13,422 nt of DNA from an uncultured Alphaproteobacteria bacterium (GTDB taxonomy: Bacteria > Pseudomonadota > Alphaproteobacteria > RF32 > CAG-239), in NCBI GenBank assembly GCA_910577205.1, contig CAJTMA010000023.1:1-13422 (forward strand). Reading direction: 5' to 3'. The translations under genes were made by a program, and so were the position numbers. This document shows positions 13,341 through 13,422 of this stretch, one piece after another (the stretch's first letter is position 1; every line of letters starts with the position of its first letter). A model generated the notes under the pieces. It saw only the letters and a list, made by a program, of their open reading frames with translations. It was not told where the DNA came from and ran no database searches.

Positions 13341-13369
13341 TTGACAGATTGCAGACAGTGTGGTAATCT
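13341..13369 (+). promoter_or_regulatory. sigma-70-type promoter of the right-edge gene
   Basis: A perfect TTGACA (13341-13346), 17-base spacer and TAATCT (13364-13369). The -35 context matches the left-edge promoter over 17 bases. The rest of the spacer from 13215 to 13340 holds no gene I can support. Confidence 0.8.
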
Positions 13370-13397
13370 TATAACTGATATGGTTTCAGTTATAAGA
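13367..13397 (+). promoter_or_regulatory. perfect 12-bp inverted repeat, likely operator
   Basis: Arms TCTTATAACTGA (13367-13378) and TCAGTTATAAGA (13386-13397) are exact reverse complements around seven bases (TATGGTT). They cover the end of the -10 and the expected transcription start and end at the Shine-Dalgarno. This position is typical for a repressor site; an RNA hairpin is the alternative. Confidence 0.6.
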
Positions 13398-13407
13398 GAG
13401 GTGTATG

Positions 13408-13422
13408 ATGAAAGTCGGTCTT
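13408..13422 (+). CDS. start of a gene running off the right edge (partial)
   Basis: Only MKVGL is visible. ATG codons occur at 13405 and 13408; I prefer 13408 because GAGG at 13398-13401 then has a six-base spacer, and because this aligns with the left-edge gene's start (GAGGTGTAT-N-ATGAA). The product cannot be named from five residues. Confidence 0.65.

Noticed and set aside
1..13422. CRISPR array, insertion sequence or integrase/attachment site
   Set aside because: I saw no regularly spaced repeats, transposase motifs or terminal inverted repeats; the paired edge promoters are not inverted-repeat ends of an element because the similarity is a promoter-leader with start codon.

Overview
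The window looks like chromosomal DNA of an AT-rich alphaproteobacterium. The best evidence is a circularly permuted, two-piece tmRNA gene (ssrA, minus strand, about 8190-8518) followed by an alpha-type SspB adaptor and a small ribbon-helix-helix protein, an arrangement of parts typical of Alphaproteobacteria. The very AT-rich spacers and the many unrecognised small proteins fit a gut or host-associated lineage (Rhodospirillales-like or Rickettsiales/Holosporales-like), but that placement is inference.

Layout, left to right. At 1-5 a minus-strand gene starts and runs off the left edge; its sigma-70-type promoter is at 46-74. Positions 173-2979 (minus) hold two tandem paralogous 12-TM permeases of the ArsB/NhaD (ion transporter) superfamily, each with its own terminator. 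Positions 3033-4752 (minus) look like one operon: a secreted protein of unknown function, a small secreted basic protein, and a TrmJ-type tRNA 2'-O-methyltransferase. Then come cysE (serine acetyltransferase, minus, to 5545) and a divergent alpha/beta hydrolase (5641-6429, plus) with a charged tail. Positions 6559-7446 (plus) encode an unrecognised protein that converges on the rhh-sspB-ssrA block (7465-8518, minus) at a shared bidirectional terminator.

From 8661 to 10691 (plus) lie two paralogous unrecognised proteins. They share a C-terminal LLFKNKxFGWWLKSF signature and an identical 22-nt leader without a Shine-Dalgarno sequence. A divergent dihydrofolate-reductase-like gene follows (10780-11349, plus), preceded by a perfect inverted repeat. 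Two small unrecognised minus-strand genes (11397-11756 and 11940-12317) and a membrane dolichol/diacylglycerol-kinase-like gene (12459-13163, minus) come next. At the right edge a plus-strand gene starts (about 13408); its promoter and leader closely match those of the gene leaving the left edge.

How the parts work together: ssrA makes the 13-residue tag ANDNNVAPVALAA, and the adjacent SspB is expected to deliver tagged proteins to ClpXP, so tag and adaptor are encoded side by side. The housekeeping genes generally have recognisable Shine-Dalgarno sites. The five unrecognised genes at 6559, 8661, 9786, 11756 and 12317 do not; all start after an A/T-only leader ending in ATTATG, which suggests a separate class of lineage-specific genes.
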